64,000 bases of DNA from Klebsormidium nitens (lineage: Eukaryota; Streptophyta; Klebsormidiophyceae; Klebsormidiales; Klebsormidiaceae), in the NCBI GenBank assembly GCA_000708835.1, contig DF237166.1, positions 62,001-126,000 of the forward strand, read 5' to 3'. Position numbers and translations under genes: made by a program. The notes under the pieces are model-generated. The model had not been told where the DNA came from, made no database searches, and was given only the letters and a program-made list of their open reading frames with translations. Every line of letters begins with the position of its first letter. The first letter of the stretch is position 1. Positions 1-11,398 of the stretch are shown here, piece after piece.

Positions 1-217
1 GCTAAAGTCGGTGACTTGAAACAAGGAGAGTGTTCATACTCGACATAGCAGCGTCTTTCAGACAGCGGGCTCCTTGCGGCGTCTGCTTGAGATGGTCCGG
101 TGAGAACCGAAGTGCAGTTTCCACCTTTCACATTCCCGTGTCCGAGCCCTCGCTTACAGGCCTTCTAGCCCTGCGTTCTCATTTCCTTATCCGCTGTGTT
201 CCGGTTCTGCTGTGCAG

Positions 218-3200
218 GTGATTGAGGAGGAGACGGAAAAGCTACAGGGCCTGGAGCCGAGCAGCTCCGAGTTCAACGTCACGCGCAACTACCTCGACTG
301 GCTGACATCAGTGCCCTGGGGGCACCACAGGTGAGAAGATTCTGCGAAGAGCTTATATACTGTCTCACTTTGTCTGTTGGAACTGTTCTCATCAAATCTG
401 TGGTTCTGTCGCTGGTCTTTGTTGTCGAGATATTATTTCCGCAGCGATGAGGCGCTTCCGGTCCTTTTGCTTTACAAAATGCTGAACCGTCACCTTGACC
501 GGCGGTTGCAGCAAGTTTGCCTCCATTTTCCTTGACTACGAGTAACCGTCTCTCATCTCTAGCAGTCTCCAACTCTACTCATGTGTCATCGCTAACCTCT
601 CCAAACCCGTCTTAACAATCCGAGACCTTCGTAAGTCTCTTCCCGACCACTAATGATCTTCAAATCTATTCTTACAGCAAGGAGAACTTCGACGTCCGGC
701 AGGCGCAGCAGATCCTGGACCAGGACCACTACGGCTTGACTGACGTCAAGGTGAGGCTGGCCCCTTCTCCTGCGTAACTTCTTTGATTTGACGTCAATTT
801 CAAGCGTTGATCCATTGCCAACTGCCCTTTTCGTTCTTGTTCTGACATCCCTTCGGACATTCCCAGAAGCGCTTTGTATTTTTGCAAGGCTCTGCAGACC
901 ATGTTGCGTTATCGGGTTCCCGGCTTTGCGAACAGCAACCTGTTGGGATAGCCCGGACGCTTCTCTGCTTCTCCTCATATTCATCCCTTTTTTGAAAAGC
1001 GATGCCCCTTTCGACGTCCACGTGCATGATGCGGGTGGATAGCATGATGGTTTCAAAATCGTCTTCGTCCCAGTCTCAGCATTCCTCGTGGGCTCTGCTA
1101 GAGGTTCATTTGGCAGACTGGGAGGACGAAGAGTGTGTATTGGTCGTTGTGCTGTCTCGGTGTCAGGGCAATAAGAGCGAATTGTTGAGCCGTCTCCTAC
1201 TCAAAAAGCGTGCTGTGGCGAAGTTTCCGCTTGTCTCACTTGCGGTCAATCGCTTTTCTTCTTAGCCTCTCAACGCGGAAAGGTCGACAGGTATGCGTCA
1301 CTGACTCTCGACCGCCCACATCTAGACTTAGCCAACTCTCGATCGGAGTCTCTTAAGTTTCAGCACCCCCTACGTTGCCAGGAGCGTATTCTCGAGTTCA
1401 TCGCTGTGGGCAAACTGAGGGGGTCGTCTCAGGGCAAGATCATTTGCTTGTCGGGCCCTCCCGGGACGGGAAAGACCAGCATCGGCCGCAGCATCGCGCA
1501 CGCGCTCAACAGGAAGTTCTATCGCTTCAGCGTCGGGGGGCTGAGCGACGTGGCAGAGATCAAGGTAAACGTACCCCCCTTGACGGGTGGATTTGCATTT
1601 ACATCTTGGTGTAGGCGTAGTAAGTAATGCATCTTAGATTTGGAACACTGGAAGACGACTTGTTTGAGTTCGCTGCCTCTTATCTGTCAGACGCTCGCTT
1701 CGTTATCGACGACTTGACTGACAACGAGCCGAGAGGGGGTAACGTCGCCCATTTATCAGATTAGCTATGAAGCAAGCGTACGGGATTGTGTGGGAAGTTA
1801 CGAGCATGATTGCCCGTCACGAAGGAAAAGTAAGAGCTCCGGTAGTCTGCAAGCTCAAACACGCTGTGCTGAGAGGCCATCCGCCAAGCTAAGACGCTTC
1901 GCTTGCAGAATGCCTCTCTGTGACAAAAAGTCCTCTTGAGCTTGTTGCGACAGTAACTCCAACCTAGTTCTCAGGATCCTCAAGAGGTCTCTTCTTAACG
2001 GACGTAGACGATCGCAGAACCTATCTCCTCATGGGGTTCTATCACCGCAGTGAGACGGGTTCTGATTTGAACACATCAGGCTCTTATTCAAGTCCATCTT
2101 TCAATGAGATTCCAGAGATCCGGAAAGCTTTAAAGCTTTAACCTGCCTCAGCCCAGAGCCTGATGTGGAAGAAGTTGATTCAGTCACTCAATGCAATCGG
2201 CTGCAGGGTCAGCGGCGGACTTACGTCATGCCTGGCCAAAATTGCGCAGTTGAAACGGGCCTAGACGTCAAGGCTCGTTTAACGAACATTGACACGAAAG
2301 TGGCCCGAAAGCTTACCCCAGAGTGCAACTTAAATATCCCGCAGGGCCACTGCGCAAGTACGCATCAGTGGGCGCGCCATGCTCGGCAAAACGATGCAGT
2401 GCAGAAAGCTCTCGCTAAGGCAGACCTGAACCAAAAATCCCGACCTGAAATCGTGATCACCCGAACCGCATCTCTGCGGGGCCACCGGCGAACGTACGTG
2501 GGCGTGTCCCGTCGAGATGGTGCAGTGCCTGAAGACGATGCTAAGGCAGACGGGAGTCCGACGCCTCAACCGCAATTCCTAACCCTCAATTCGAAACTCT
2601 GACTGTAAACTCAACACAAAAATGAACTTTGCAGGGTCACCGGCGGACGTACGTGGGCGCTATGCCGGGCAAGATGGTGCAGTGCCTGAAGTCGGTCCAG
2701 ACCGCCAACCCGCTGGTTCTGATCGACGAAATCGACAAGCTGGGGCGCGGCTACCAGGGGGATCCCGCCAGCGCGCTGCTCGAGCTGCTGGACCCGGAGC
2801 AGAACAGCAACTTTTTGGACCACTACCTCGACGTGCCCGTCGACCTCTCCAAGGTGCGGGGGCGATCGATCTTTCGTGCTCCTTGGTCTTCGTTGTTTGT
2901 TCTCCTTTGTGAAGTTCTGGGGTTAACAGGTGTCTATATTCTTAGCTTTCGAAGGTTGGATGTTTGGACGTTTCTGGATTTGTGACTTGCCATTCACCTT
3001 GCCACTCGAAGATCAGCATTCACTACCTTGACGTGCCAGCCGACCTGTCCAAGGTGCGCCCATCAGTATCAGTCTTCGCGTTTTCGATGTTGGATTACAA
3101 GATTGTTCTTTATCTGGCATTTGAATCTAGGAGATGTGGGTCCAACGGAGGTGCCTGGCTCGTGGGTTTTGAATGTGAAGCCTTTGACTTGGCCTGGCCT

Positions 3201-6200
3201 GAAAGCTTTTGGACCTATGCTTGACTACTAGGACAGCTACTTCTTGGACATCACCTCGACGTGGCCGTCGACCTCTCCAAGGTGCGTGGACGTTCGGCCT
3301 TTTGTCCTGACTGGTCTCCCATTCATGACCTGTTTCTCTCCCTTTGGTTATTGGGGCCATCAGCTAGTCTGTATGTCTGGGAGCCACGTCTTTTCCCACA
3401 CTGTTTCCGACAGAAAGAAGAGCACCACCTGGATTACTTCCTCGACGTGCCCGTCGACCTTTCCATGGTGGGGTCATGGATATCTAAAGTCAATGTTCGG
3501 TTACAGACATGGCGAAGTTGTGGAAGATGTGGGCCTAGAGGATCTGAGTTGAACGAGTTCTGAGATCCTGAGATTAAGAAACTTTCTATCTTTACTTGAC
3601 GATGACAAGCTTTTGGACTTACGCCTGATTAGCACAACAGTAACTCCTTGGGACCACTATCTCGACGTGCACGTCCACCTCTCCAAGGCGCTCCTATGGG
3701 TTATGGGTTACGGGGTGGCCGCTTTCGACCAGCGTGCTGTCACGATAATGACAACAGCTGTTGCTTTGATGATTACCTTGACCTGCCCGTCGACCTGTCC
3801 AACATTTGTTTAGTTTTAGTGCTTTCTCCATTTGTGAAAAGTGCCTTTCTGAGTCTCGTTGGGTCTTTTTGGACTTTCTAGATTGGCCACCATTCTTGTT
3901 GGCAATGGCCTTGGTTCGACAAGCACATTATAACTGTCTCAGCTCACTAGCTCGAATGCTCGTTGGCCTCTTCAAATTTACATGGGTGTTCAGGCTTCGC
4001 CCTTACAGATTGTCGTGGGTTTTGGGCTGCTGGGCTCCTTTGACAAGCTTCTGAACCCGTCCGCTTTGCCACTGATTGTGTTAGCGAGAGCTTTGAATGA
4101 TAACGAGAGCAGCATAGCTTGTATCCGTTGGTGTTACTTGCTCTTCGACCTGTTCCAGGTAGGATCACGGAATCTTTAAGATTCGATCTCCGTGGCCCTC
4201 AGGTCCTTGCATCTCGAGCATTTGCCGCTGCTAAGACTCATAAGAGGGCTAGTCGACAAGCAGATTGCAACTTTCTATTGCAACATCGGTGTGCCCGTCG
4301 ACTTGTCCAAGGTTCGTAAACTGCGAGCTACCACCGAAGAGTCGGGCTTTTCTAGAAGTGAGTGAGCGTTGTGACGTTTTGGGGTGTCATCTGTTGTCGC
4401 CTTTTGAATATCGGATCCTCCTGGCGTCACTTGGAGACCCTCGGTGTTATGAATAGACAAGGTCGGGCCCCTGGATTCTTCCGTAAATCAAGCAGTGTTG
4501 TCCGTCGTTCTGATTATCATCGCTTTTGAATTGCGAGCTTTCCGTAACCCAGATAATCAGCGACTCCCGAGATTTCAGGATTGACAAATTGCTGCCGCTC
4601 TCCCTTTTCTGACCATCTCCGACTCCAACAAGCAGAGCACGGTTTTCAACCGAGCCTCGACCTGTCCGCCGTTTATGAGCCTTTTGTTTTGGCTCAGTGG
4701 GTGCGAAGTTGACTGCACCGCTCTAGTTTGCAATCTGCTGTTTCCCAGACCAGCGACAGCCACTCCATACCAGCAGGATAAAAACATTCCTCGGAATTGA
4801 CAATTGACACTTCTCAGAGCGTGTTCACACTAGCAGGTGCATGGTCAACGTGACGCAGACTCTGCAAAGTATGTTGACAGCGATCGCTTTCACATCCGAC
4901 CTAGCTCTCCGTTGTGTATTCCACCGTATTCACATCGCTCCTTTCCCCCGCAATCGGTGTGTATGTGTACAGACCAGTATGTTGGCGACTCCTCTTAGGG
5001 TTCTCCGAATCATTGCACTTACATCCGCCCATTCATTTAGGCATTGACCCCGTATTCACACCGGTCCTTTTCCCCGCAGGTGTTGTTCATGTGTACGGCC
5101 AACGTGGTGGAGGACATTCCCGGGCCGCTGCGAGACCGTATGGAAGTCATTCGCTTGGTGGGGTACATTGCAGACGAGAAGATGCACATCGCACGCGACT
5201 ACCTGGAGCCGACAGCGCAAAAGAACTCGGGAGTCAGGTCAACGGAGGTGAGCCGATATCTGGACTCAAAAAAGACTTTTTTCTTTCCATTCCTTGTTTC
5301 TCCGGAAAGAAGAGCCCTCTTTCCTTTTCTTTCTTTTCAATGTCGAACGAGGAGAGGAAGGGAGCAATGCCCGCTGTGTTCGACAGTAATGCAGCCGGGG
5401 GAAGTTGGCGGAGTGATGGATGGTTTGCCTTTGAGAAAAACGAGGGCCGCGAAGTAGCAAGCACGAAGTAGCATGCAACGTAAGGCTGGTAAGTGAATCG
5501 TTATCTACCGCATGGCACTTGCATGTTGTGTTGTTCGAATCTTGACATCATTTGGGAGACAACAGGTCAGGGGAACAGCAGAGGACACTCAAACAAGCGA
5601 AGTAATGAACCGACGAACTGTACGGAATCACAGATTTGTCTGCTCTGCCTGACAACGACAGCGCACACTGGCCTAGTGACGTCGTATTGTGCGCTGATGG
5701 CTCCAGGATCCGCACACGGAACTGTTTCGGAATGTGCCCCTTGGACTTCCGACTCCTCAATCAGCGCAACTAGATTTTGAGATGTTTGTTTTGCCAACGG
5801 TGGCTATCAGACGGTGCCTCTATCTATGGTGCCTCGATTCGGACTGTTCAAGGAAAGGCGCTCGGTTTACGAGGACAGCTTATAACTCACATGCACGCGA
5901 GCGATAGGTGGCTCACAAATAGTTTCGAGTACGACCGAGCGTAAAGAATATTCTCGCGAAGGTCCTCGAAGAGGTCTTGTAAGATTCTCGACATGCCGAT
6001 GGATCATACTTCTGTACCTTTCAAATCGTGTGGCTTTACATGCACAACAATCCAAGGGATGCCACGTGGCGGGATGCAGAGCATGCAGTTCGTCTGGTCC
6101 TTCACGAAGAATTGATGCAGCTGTCGTAACCCATAGCGTACTCGAAGGCCTATTCCTCGGCAATGTCATTAAGCTACCCATTGTCGCTCTTTCTATGTTC

Positions 6201-8663
6201 GCAGGTGATTGGGTTTATTAACCCTTGAACACTAACCGCGACGCAGATGGTCAATTCCTGAGGCCAGCTGAAGACCGCTGATCGCAGCTTCTCGTAGTAA
6301 GTTGACCTCACGGCAAGCTAACTAAAGCAACCGCTTAAACCCTAAACCCCGAAAACCCTGAAATCTCTGAACGGGCTCGTCTGCCTCTTTTTGCAGGCGG
6401 AGATTGCGGAGGACGCCCTGCTGGAGCTCATCGAGACGTACTGCCGAGAGGCCGGGGTGCGGAACCTTCAGAAACAGATCGACAAAGTGTACAGAAAAGT
6501 GAGCTGACGCAGTTCTCGCACATCCCCTGCTGACGTCATTCATCTCGCACATCCCATGCTGACGTCATTCAGATCGAACTTTCGGCGGCGTGTCGTAAGA
6601 CGGGATGGATAACCTTCAAATTGTCGCCAGTGGTAGCTGCTTCCACCGTTTGTTTCACGATGGACGGCAAAAGAATCCGCCCGAATGAGCGGGCATTTCG
6701 CTGAAACCTTTGGCACGTAAATTTTACTGGGCGCCCATGCATCCCCCTCGTGCTTCCCTGCCTGCACGTTTTTCCCGGCGCCCACTGTAAGTTTCTGGTC
6801 CAATCAACCAACGCTCCGACTGCAGATCGCCCTCCGAATCGTCCGGCAACGGCTGGCGCTCGAGAGCGCCACCCAAGACGCCCGGGACGCGTTCAATAAG
6901 TCCTACGCCAAGCGGTTATGGGACACAATCTCCGCAAACCCCAAACCCCAAAATACTAAATCCGACGAACCCGAAAACCCTAAAACTACGGAGGCTCCTT
7001 CGGAGCACTTAGCAAGCCTCGAGATCGAAAAGGGCACCGAGGACAAGATGGTCGAGGACGCGGTTAAGGACGAGGAGGGCGCGTTTTCGGGGGAGAAAGT
7101 CGTGGTGACCAAGGATAACCTGAGCGAGTTTGTCGGTAACCCGGTTTTCACGAGCGAGAAGCTGTACGACGCGACCCCGGTGGGAGTGGTTATGGGCCTC
7201 GCGTGGACGGCGATGGGGGGGTCTACGCTCTACGTTGAAACGAGGTGAGGCGGTTCAATTCTGTTCGAGGAATCTCTCTGTGAATATTGGCAGCCCAAAT
7301 AAGTAGAAGCGTCCTGTTCGCGAGGAGTTCCATGCTCTTTGTCTGAAACGAAGTTGGCCTATTCAGTTTTCTGAGGTTCGCTGCTATTACAGAAGATCCC
7401 GATCCCAAGCTTGAAAGGACCCTTTTGAAGCACACAGGGCAGGAACACGCCGCCCCTTTCTGTCGCATCCTCCGAAGCTCTCCTCATGCGGCCCGAAAGC
7501 TTTGAGACTCCGTCAAAAAGATGCACTCTCTCCCCCGTACTCCAACTGGTCAGGCTTTTCACGTGGTGTAAGAGCGTAGAGTCATCAACTTCACAATCCT
7601 TACTTCCAAGAACTCACCTGCGTTTGCACGTCTTACCGCAATCAACACTAAACTTGGGTTTGCATGTCATCCTCAATTTCAAGAACTTATCTTCACTCCC
7701 CCGTTCGCAGCGTGATCGAGACCGGGGAGAACAAGGGCGGCATCACTGTGACGGGCCAGCTGGGTGACGTCATGAAGGAGAGCACGTCGATCGCGCTGAC
7801 GGTCGCGCGCGGGCTCCTGCGGCGGTCGCACCCGGACAGCAACTTCTTCCGGGATTCGCGGATGCACTTGCACGTGCCCGCGGGCGCGACGCCTAAAGAT
7901 GGGCCCAGCGCGGGCTGCACCATGATCACGTCCATGCTGTCGCTTGCGATGGACAAGTGAGTCGATGTTCTGCTGCTGCTCGGCTTCTTTTGGTCTCTTC
8001 TTGAAGTTCTTTATAGTTCCCGCTTCGTTCGTGTATTTCTGGATTTGAATCCAGTTCAATATTCAAGATCCTTAAATCGTTGGTCCTTCGAGGCTTTGTC
8101 GCTCCCTTTTTTCGTTTCTGCGTTCTTCCTTGGCTCGTCTCGACCACTCTTCTTTCTCCGTCGATTTATACCTACTATGGCATGGTAGATCCATAAGGGA
8201 CTTATCTGTACTTCAGCCCTTTCCTTCTTTGTCCGTACGGTAGAGCCCGATCATCCCTCCTCACTTTCAAAAAGCTCACTTACATCACATGCGATCCATC
8301 AGCTGACCCCGTCGACTGTTCGATGCTGTTCCTGATCATTTTGATATCTTTTCCCACAGGCCTGTCCGACCAAACCTCGCGATGACTGGGGAGGTTACGC
8401 TCACGGGCCGTGTGCTCCCGATCGGCGGGGTCAAGGAGAAAACAATTGCGGCGCGGCGCAGCGGAGTGAGCCAGGTGATCTTCCCGTTCGAGAACAAGCG
8501 GGACTACGACGAGCTGCCGACGCACGTGAAAGAGGGCCTCGACGTGCACTTTGTCAAGCACTACAGTGAAATCTTTACGCTCGCTTTCGAGTACGACGGG
8601 GAGGGGCAGCGGCCCGCGCAAGGCAAAGACTCGACAGTGCGGCAGTTCGAGGTTGAGTCCTAG
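218..8663 (+). CDS. LON1: Lon protease homolog, mitochondrial type (5' part lies outside the window)
   Basis: ATP-dependent serine protease that degrades damaged proteins in the mitochondrial matrix (in some plants also in other organelles). Nine exons are visible: 218-330, 678-750, 1382-1564, 2635-2853, 5080-5247, 6397-6498, 6826-7244, 7711-7956, 8360-8663. All have GT-AG borders and compatible phases, and together they encode 608 residues. In order: end of the helical linker ([15 protein letters not shown]), Walker A GPPGTGKT (about residue 87), Walker B LVLIDEID (about 150), the AAA+ lid ([14 protein letters not shown]), and the protease domain with Ser in KDGPSAG (about 492) and Lys in GGVKEK (about 535). 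The 43-residue Ser-Lys spacing is that of the Lon dyad. Full-length Lon is about 900-1000 residues, so the N-terminal substrate-binding domain and any targeting peptide are upstream of the window. Exon 7 carries an acidic, Pro/Lys/Glu-rich insert before the protease domain. Introns 3 and 4 hold many degenerate copies of exon edges. LON1 rather than a peroxisomal LON2 is inferred from sequence resemblance; the C-terminus (FEVES) shows no obvious SKL-type signal. Confidence 0.93.
2203..2560 (+). repeat. Three degenerate copies of the 5' edge of Lon exon 4
   Basis: Exon 4 starts at 2635 with a gcag acceptor followed by codons for [19 protein letters not shown]. Upstream in the same intron, copies start near 2206, 2341 and 2478, spaced 135-157 bp. 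The nearest copy keeps the GGCCACCGGCGAACGTACGTG stretch in slightly changed form and an almost exact match over GATGGTGCAGTGCCTGAAG. The farther copies have substitutions and small indels; the first lacks about 7 bases present in the exon. Reading frame is not kept, so they are not alternative exons in the simple sense. Confidence 0.85.
3020..4316 (+). repeat. Six degenerate copies of the 3' edge of Lon exon 4 with its donor site
   Basis: Exon 4 ends at 2853 with codons for [11 protein letters not shown] followed by gtgcgg. Downstream, copies of this edge occur at about 3018-3053, 3244-3283, 3433-3467, 3653-3690, 3770-3802 and 4285-4315. Several keep the donor (AAG then gtgcg or gttcg); others have lost it (catggtg, aaggcgc, aacattt). 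Some copies extend further back into exon sequence: the 3653 copy also resembles the AACAGCAACTTTTTGGACC part. Spacing is mostly about 120-230 bp, with one gap of about 500 bp. Confidence 0.88.
4815..4990 (+). repeat. Degenerate copies of the 5' edge of Lon exon 5
   Basis: The true acceptor region is cgtattcacaccggtccttt then tccccgcag and GTGTTGTTCATGTGTACGG, at about 5050-5097. A copy at about 4918-4970 reads cgtattcacatcgctccttt, then cccccgcaat and cggtgtgtatgtgtac. A weaker one at about 4819-4857 reads gtgttcacactagcaggtgc followed by atggtcaacgtg. The second copy has lost the AG dinucleotide at the splice position; the weaker one keeps a cag. Confidence 0.75.
6333..6356 (+). repeat. Telomere-like (telo-box) tract in Lon intron 5
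   Basis: The stretch taaaccctaaaccccgaaaa followed by ccct matches two plant telomere units (AAACCCT) and a degenerate third. It lies about 40 bp upstream of exon 6. A similar tract (cccgaaaaccctaaaac) lies inside exon 7 at about 6970-6986. Confidence 0.6.
6517..6573 (+). repeat. Tandem duplication of about 29 bp in Lon intron 6
   Basis: Two adjacent copies of a unit containing tctcgcacatccc(c/a)tgctg followed by acgtcattca lie immediately after the exon 6 donor. They differ at about one base, so the duplication looks recent. Confidence 0.85.
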
Positions 8664-9659
8664 TTTGAGGTCGGATGACGTGTACAGATATAGCAGTCTC
8701 ACGAACCATTGGGATAACGAAGTGACTCCGCGAAAACACATGATGTGTCTTAATTCTTGCAAACCACATGCTGTTTCAAGCCTTATCTAAGTATCACTGT
8801 TCTGATCAATCGTACATGCATAACCTCATGAGGCATGCTCCCTGCTTGCGGAGAGGCGATGTTTCTATGCCTGCAAAAACGGACACCTGAGTGTACGAGT
8901 CGACTGTGATCGGACTGAAAAGAGTTGGCAGGACTACAATAGTATCGTCGGAAGCATATACAACTTGACAGCTAGTGCAGCGCCGCAGGCTCGATATGCC
9001 CACATGCGCAGGAACTTCTAGTAGGCAGCTGGCTGCTGAAAAGCACATGATGCATGCATGTGACCCAAATAGTAGCGCTGTGGCAGTAAATTCATCATGA
9101 TCTGCCATGCTCTCATGCCAATGTTGGCTGAGATATGATGGACGCAGCTTTTCAACCACTGCATGCATTCTGACATGTGAACAGTGGCGGCTGAAATGAA
9201 AAGCACGACATTTGTCAACTTGCACCATGAGAACAGCGAGTGACACTCAGATACTCTCAACGATCTGAAGATGAGGATCAGTTGGCGGAACCAATGTGAG
9301 TCAACCCAACTCAGTAAAGAACTCCAAACACTTTTGACTTATTAGGGCTCGGTAAAGTTCGTAGGTCCACAAGCTATTTTAGCTAGTGCTACGTAAAGCA
9401 AGGGACATTGTAATGTACATACTCGGATCAGATTCAGTAAACGTCCTTCTAGGTATATACCTGGCAAGCACACGCAAACGCTGGCGAACGACCTAGGGTG
9501 GCATATCTACAGTTGTCTAGGAAGTGAACCATTGATAAATAGGATACCCGTCGCAACGAGCCCTGCCATATGTGCGAAATTGAACGACTTGATCACTGCC
9601 AGCTGCTAGTCTCAAGAATGTTGGTCCACACAAGCGGGGGAGGGCAGCGACCCAGCCAC
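8664..9659. other. Intergenic stretch between convergent Lon and PLATZ genes
   Basis: Holds the 3' untranslated parts of both convergent genes. No coding exon, RNA gene or clear repeat was seen. Confidence 0.5.
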
Positions 9660-11398
9660 CTAGCAGACCGGCGCCCTGTGGGGGATCCCTTTCCTCCGCT
9701 TGTTCCCAAAAGATGCCCGGTACGACTGCGCACACGACGGCGGCGTCGAGGGAGGCGTCAACGAGGTGCTGCTGCTGGGCGTCGCCAACCGCACTGGCGA
9801 GGGGGCCCGCGACAGCTGGGCCGCAGCCCTCCGCTTCTTCTTCAGGAATCCCCCCGCATTAAACGCCTCGCTGAGCTGCTTTACGAGCTCCTGATGCTGG
9901 CTCCGGAACGGATTTGCGCTCTCGTCGAGCCGCCGTTCCTCGCTCGCGCTGAGGACCTTCCGGTAGCTCTTGAACGGCCGGTAGGGCGACTCGTTGTCCG
10001 AGTTGGGGGCGCCGACCTCGCGCAGCGCTGGCAGGGGAGGGGAGCTCTGGCGGCTGAGAGTGCTGAGCTGGCGCTTGAGCTGCTTGTCAAGGGCGTACTT
10101 CTTGCGCGAGCCCTGGGAGTCTTCCGAGTCAGCAGGGAGGAGGCCGGGCTGGTAGCGGGGGCACATTGACAGCGTGTCATCCTCAGGATCCTTCTCAATG
10201 CCGGCAAGCTGCAGAGGAGGGGCCAGAGGGGGGGGTCAGTCATATAAAAGATGGGGAGCTGGGAGTGAGCTGACAGAGATGACAGGTGGGGACAGAGTCC
10301 TGTTGTGGGTGTATGCGTCAGAGGCGCCTTCTGAAGCAATGTGGCAATGCATGCCCTTGCAGAGTAGAGCTTAAGGATACGCCTTGAGCTGCATTGCAGC
10401 CTGCATGCCTAAAACCAGAGGGAGCTGCCAGCTGACAGTAATTGCAACTGAAGGTCTACAGCTGTAAGCTGCACTTGTGAGTGGGAGCTGATTGAGCTTA
10501 GGCGAGTCCTGAGTGAGCTTATGCAAGTCCCCAGTGAGCTCATGCAACTCCCCAATGAGCTCATGCAAGTCTGGCCAATCAATGCAAGGCCAGCAGGCAA
10601 TCAAGTCAGCTCAATCGCCTGTCCAATTGTGCTTACCTTGCAACCCAGGGAGCAGAAACGCATGGGGTCGTTCAAGACACGGTCGCAGATCTCGCACAAA
10701 TGTATTTGACCCTTGGTGGACTTGAGCTGCGGCCTGTCAGCCAGGAAGACAATCTTGTTGCCGTTGATGATGTACGTCTGGATGTTGTACAAGTCAACCA
10801 GCCGCTGAATTTCATTTACCCTGATGCAGTCATGGTAGGAGGAGCGCCGTATCTGCACCGGGGACAAGGGGGGTTCAGCTGGAGCAGGGAACACGAGAGC
10901 GAGCTCAGCACAATGTCAGCTGCTGGCCAGCATTTTCAGCATTGTCATTCTCGTTGCAGAAATAGCCCGACCCTGAATTGTGGACACTGACCAGTCCAGC
11001 TTCATAGCATAATCAGCTGAACTTCAGGCACTTGAGCTACGTTCTTGTGAAGGCCACCAACTGCAGCTCCAAAGCATGTCTGACTCCATTTTCTATTCCT
11101 GATTTTAAGGGACTAATCCGACTTTCATTGAAAGGCGGGCATGGATGATTGCACTAACCTGGATAATGTTGTGGCTGGGATGCTCCGCAACACAGAGAGT
11201 GCACAGACTGTACCGCTCCCCCACCGACGCGCACTCCATGCAAAACATGTTACATTCGTTCTTGTGCGACGCAGCTGAGCACGATTCTGCGGTATGCAAC
11301 TCGCATGGGCCAAAGTAACTTGTAGTGATGAGGGGCTCCAGCCAATCTGGGCCTGTCTTCGAGCCCAAGGTTGGAATTGTTGGTGGACATTTTCCAAC
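9660..11398 (-). CDS. PLATZ zinc-binding transcription factor (first exon not located)
   Basis: Plant-type protein that binds AT-rich DNA and zinc, expected in the nucleus. Three exons on the minus strand: 11398-11159, 10852-10637 and 10208-9660 (stop TAG). All have GT-AG borders and phase-0 junctions, giving 334 residues. The first carries [17 protein letters not shown], then C/H-rich [12 protein letters not shown] and [18 protein letters not shown]. The second carries [35 protein letters not shown], and CEICDR...RFCSLGCK. These are the family landmarks in the right order. The last exon encodes about 182 residues of Ser/Pro/Arg-rich, probably disordered tail with a basic KKKRR motif. PLATZ proteins I know of are often nearer 200-250 residues, so this tail is long. 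An acceptor (tttgcag) precedes the first exon and the only nearby ATG is out of frame. A further 5' exon with the start codon therefore probably lies upstream of 11398, though a start inside a longer first exon cannot be excluded. Confidence 0.88.
10491..10573 (-). repeat. Minisatellite in PLATZ intron, about 21-22 bp unit
   Basis: About four degenerate copies of a unit like agtgagctcatgcaagtccc in the intron between the second and third visible PLATZ exons. They differ at 1-5 positions. Confidence 0.8.

Noticed and set aside
2165-2602. Open frame of 145 codons in Lon intron 3
   Set aside because: It runs through the degenerate exon-edge copies, which explain the fragments of Lon-like peptide; frame and order do not fit the protein.
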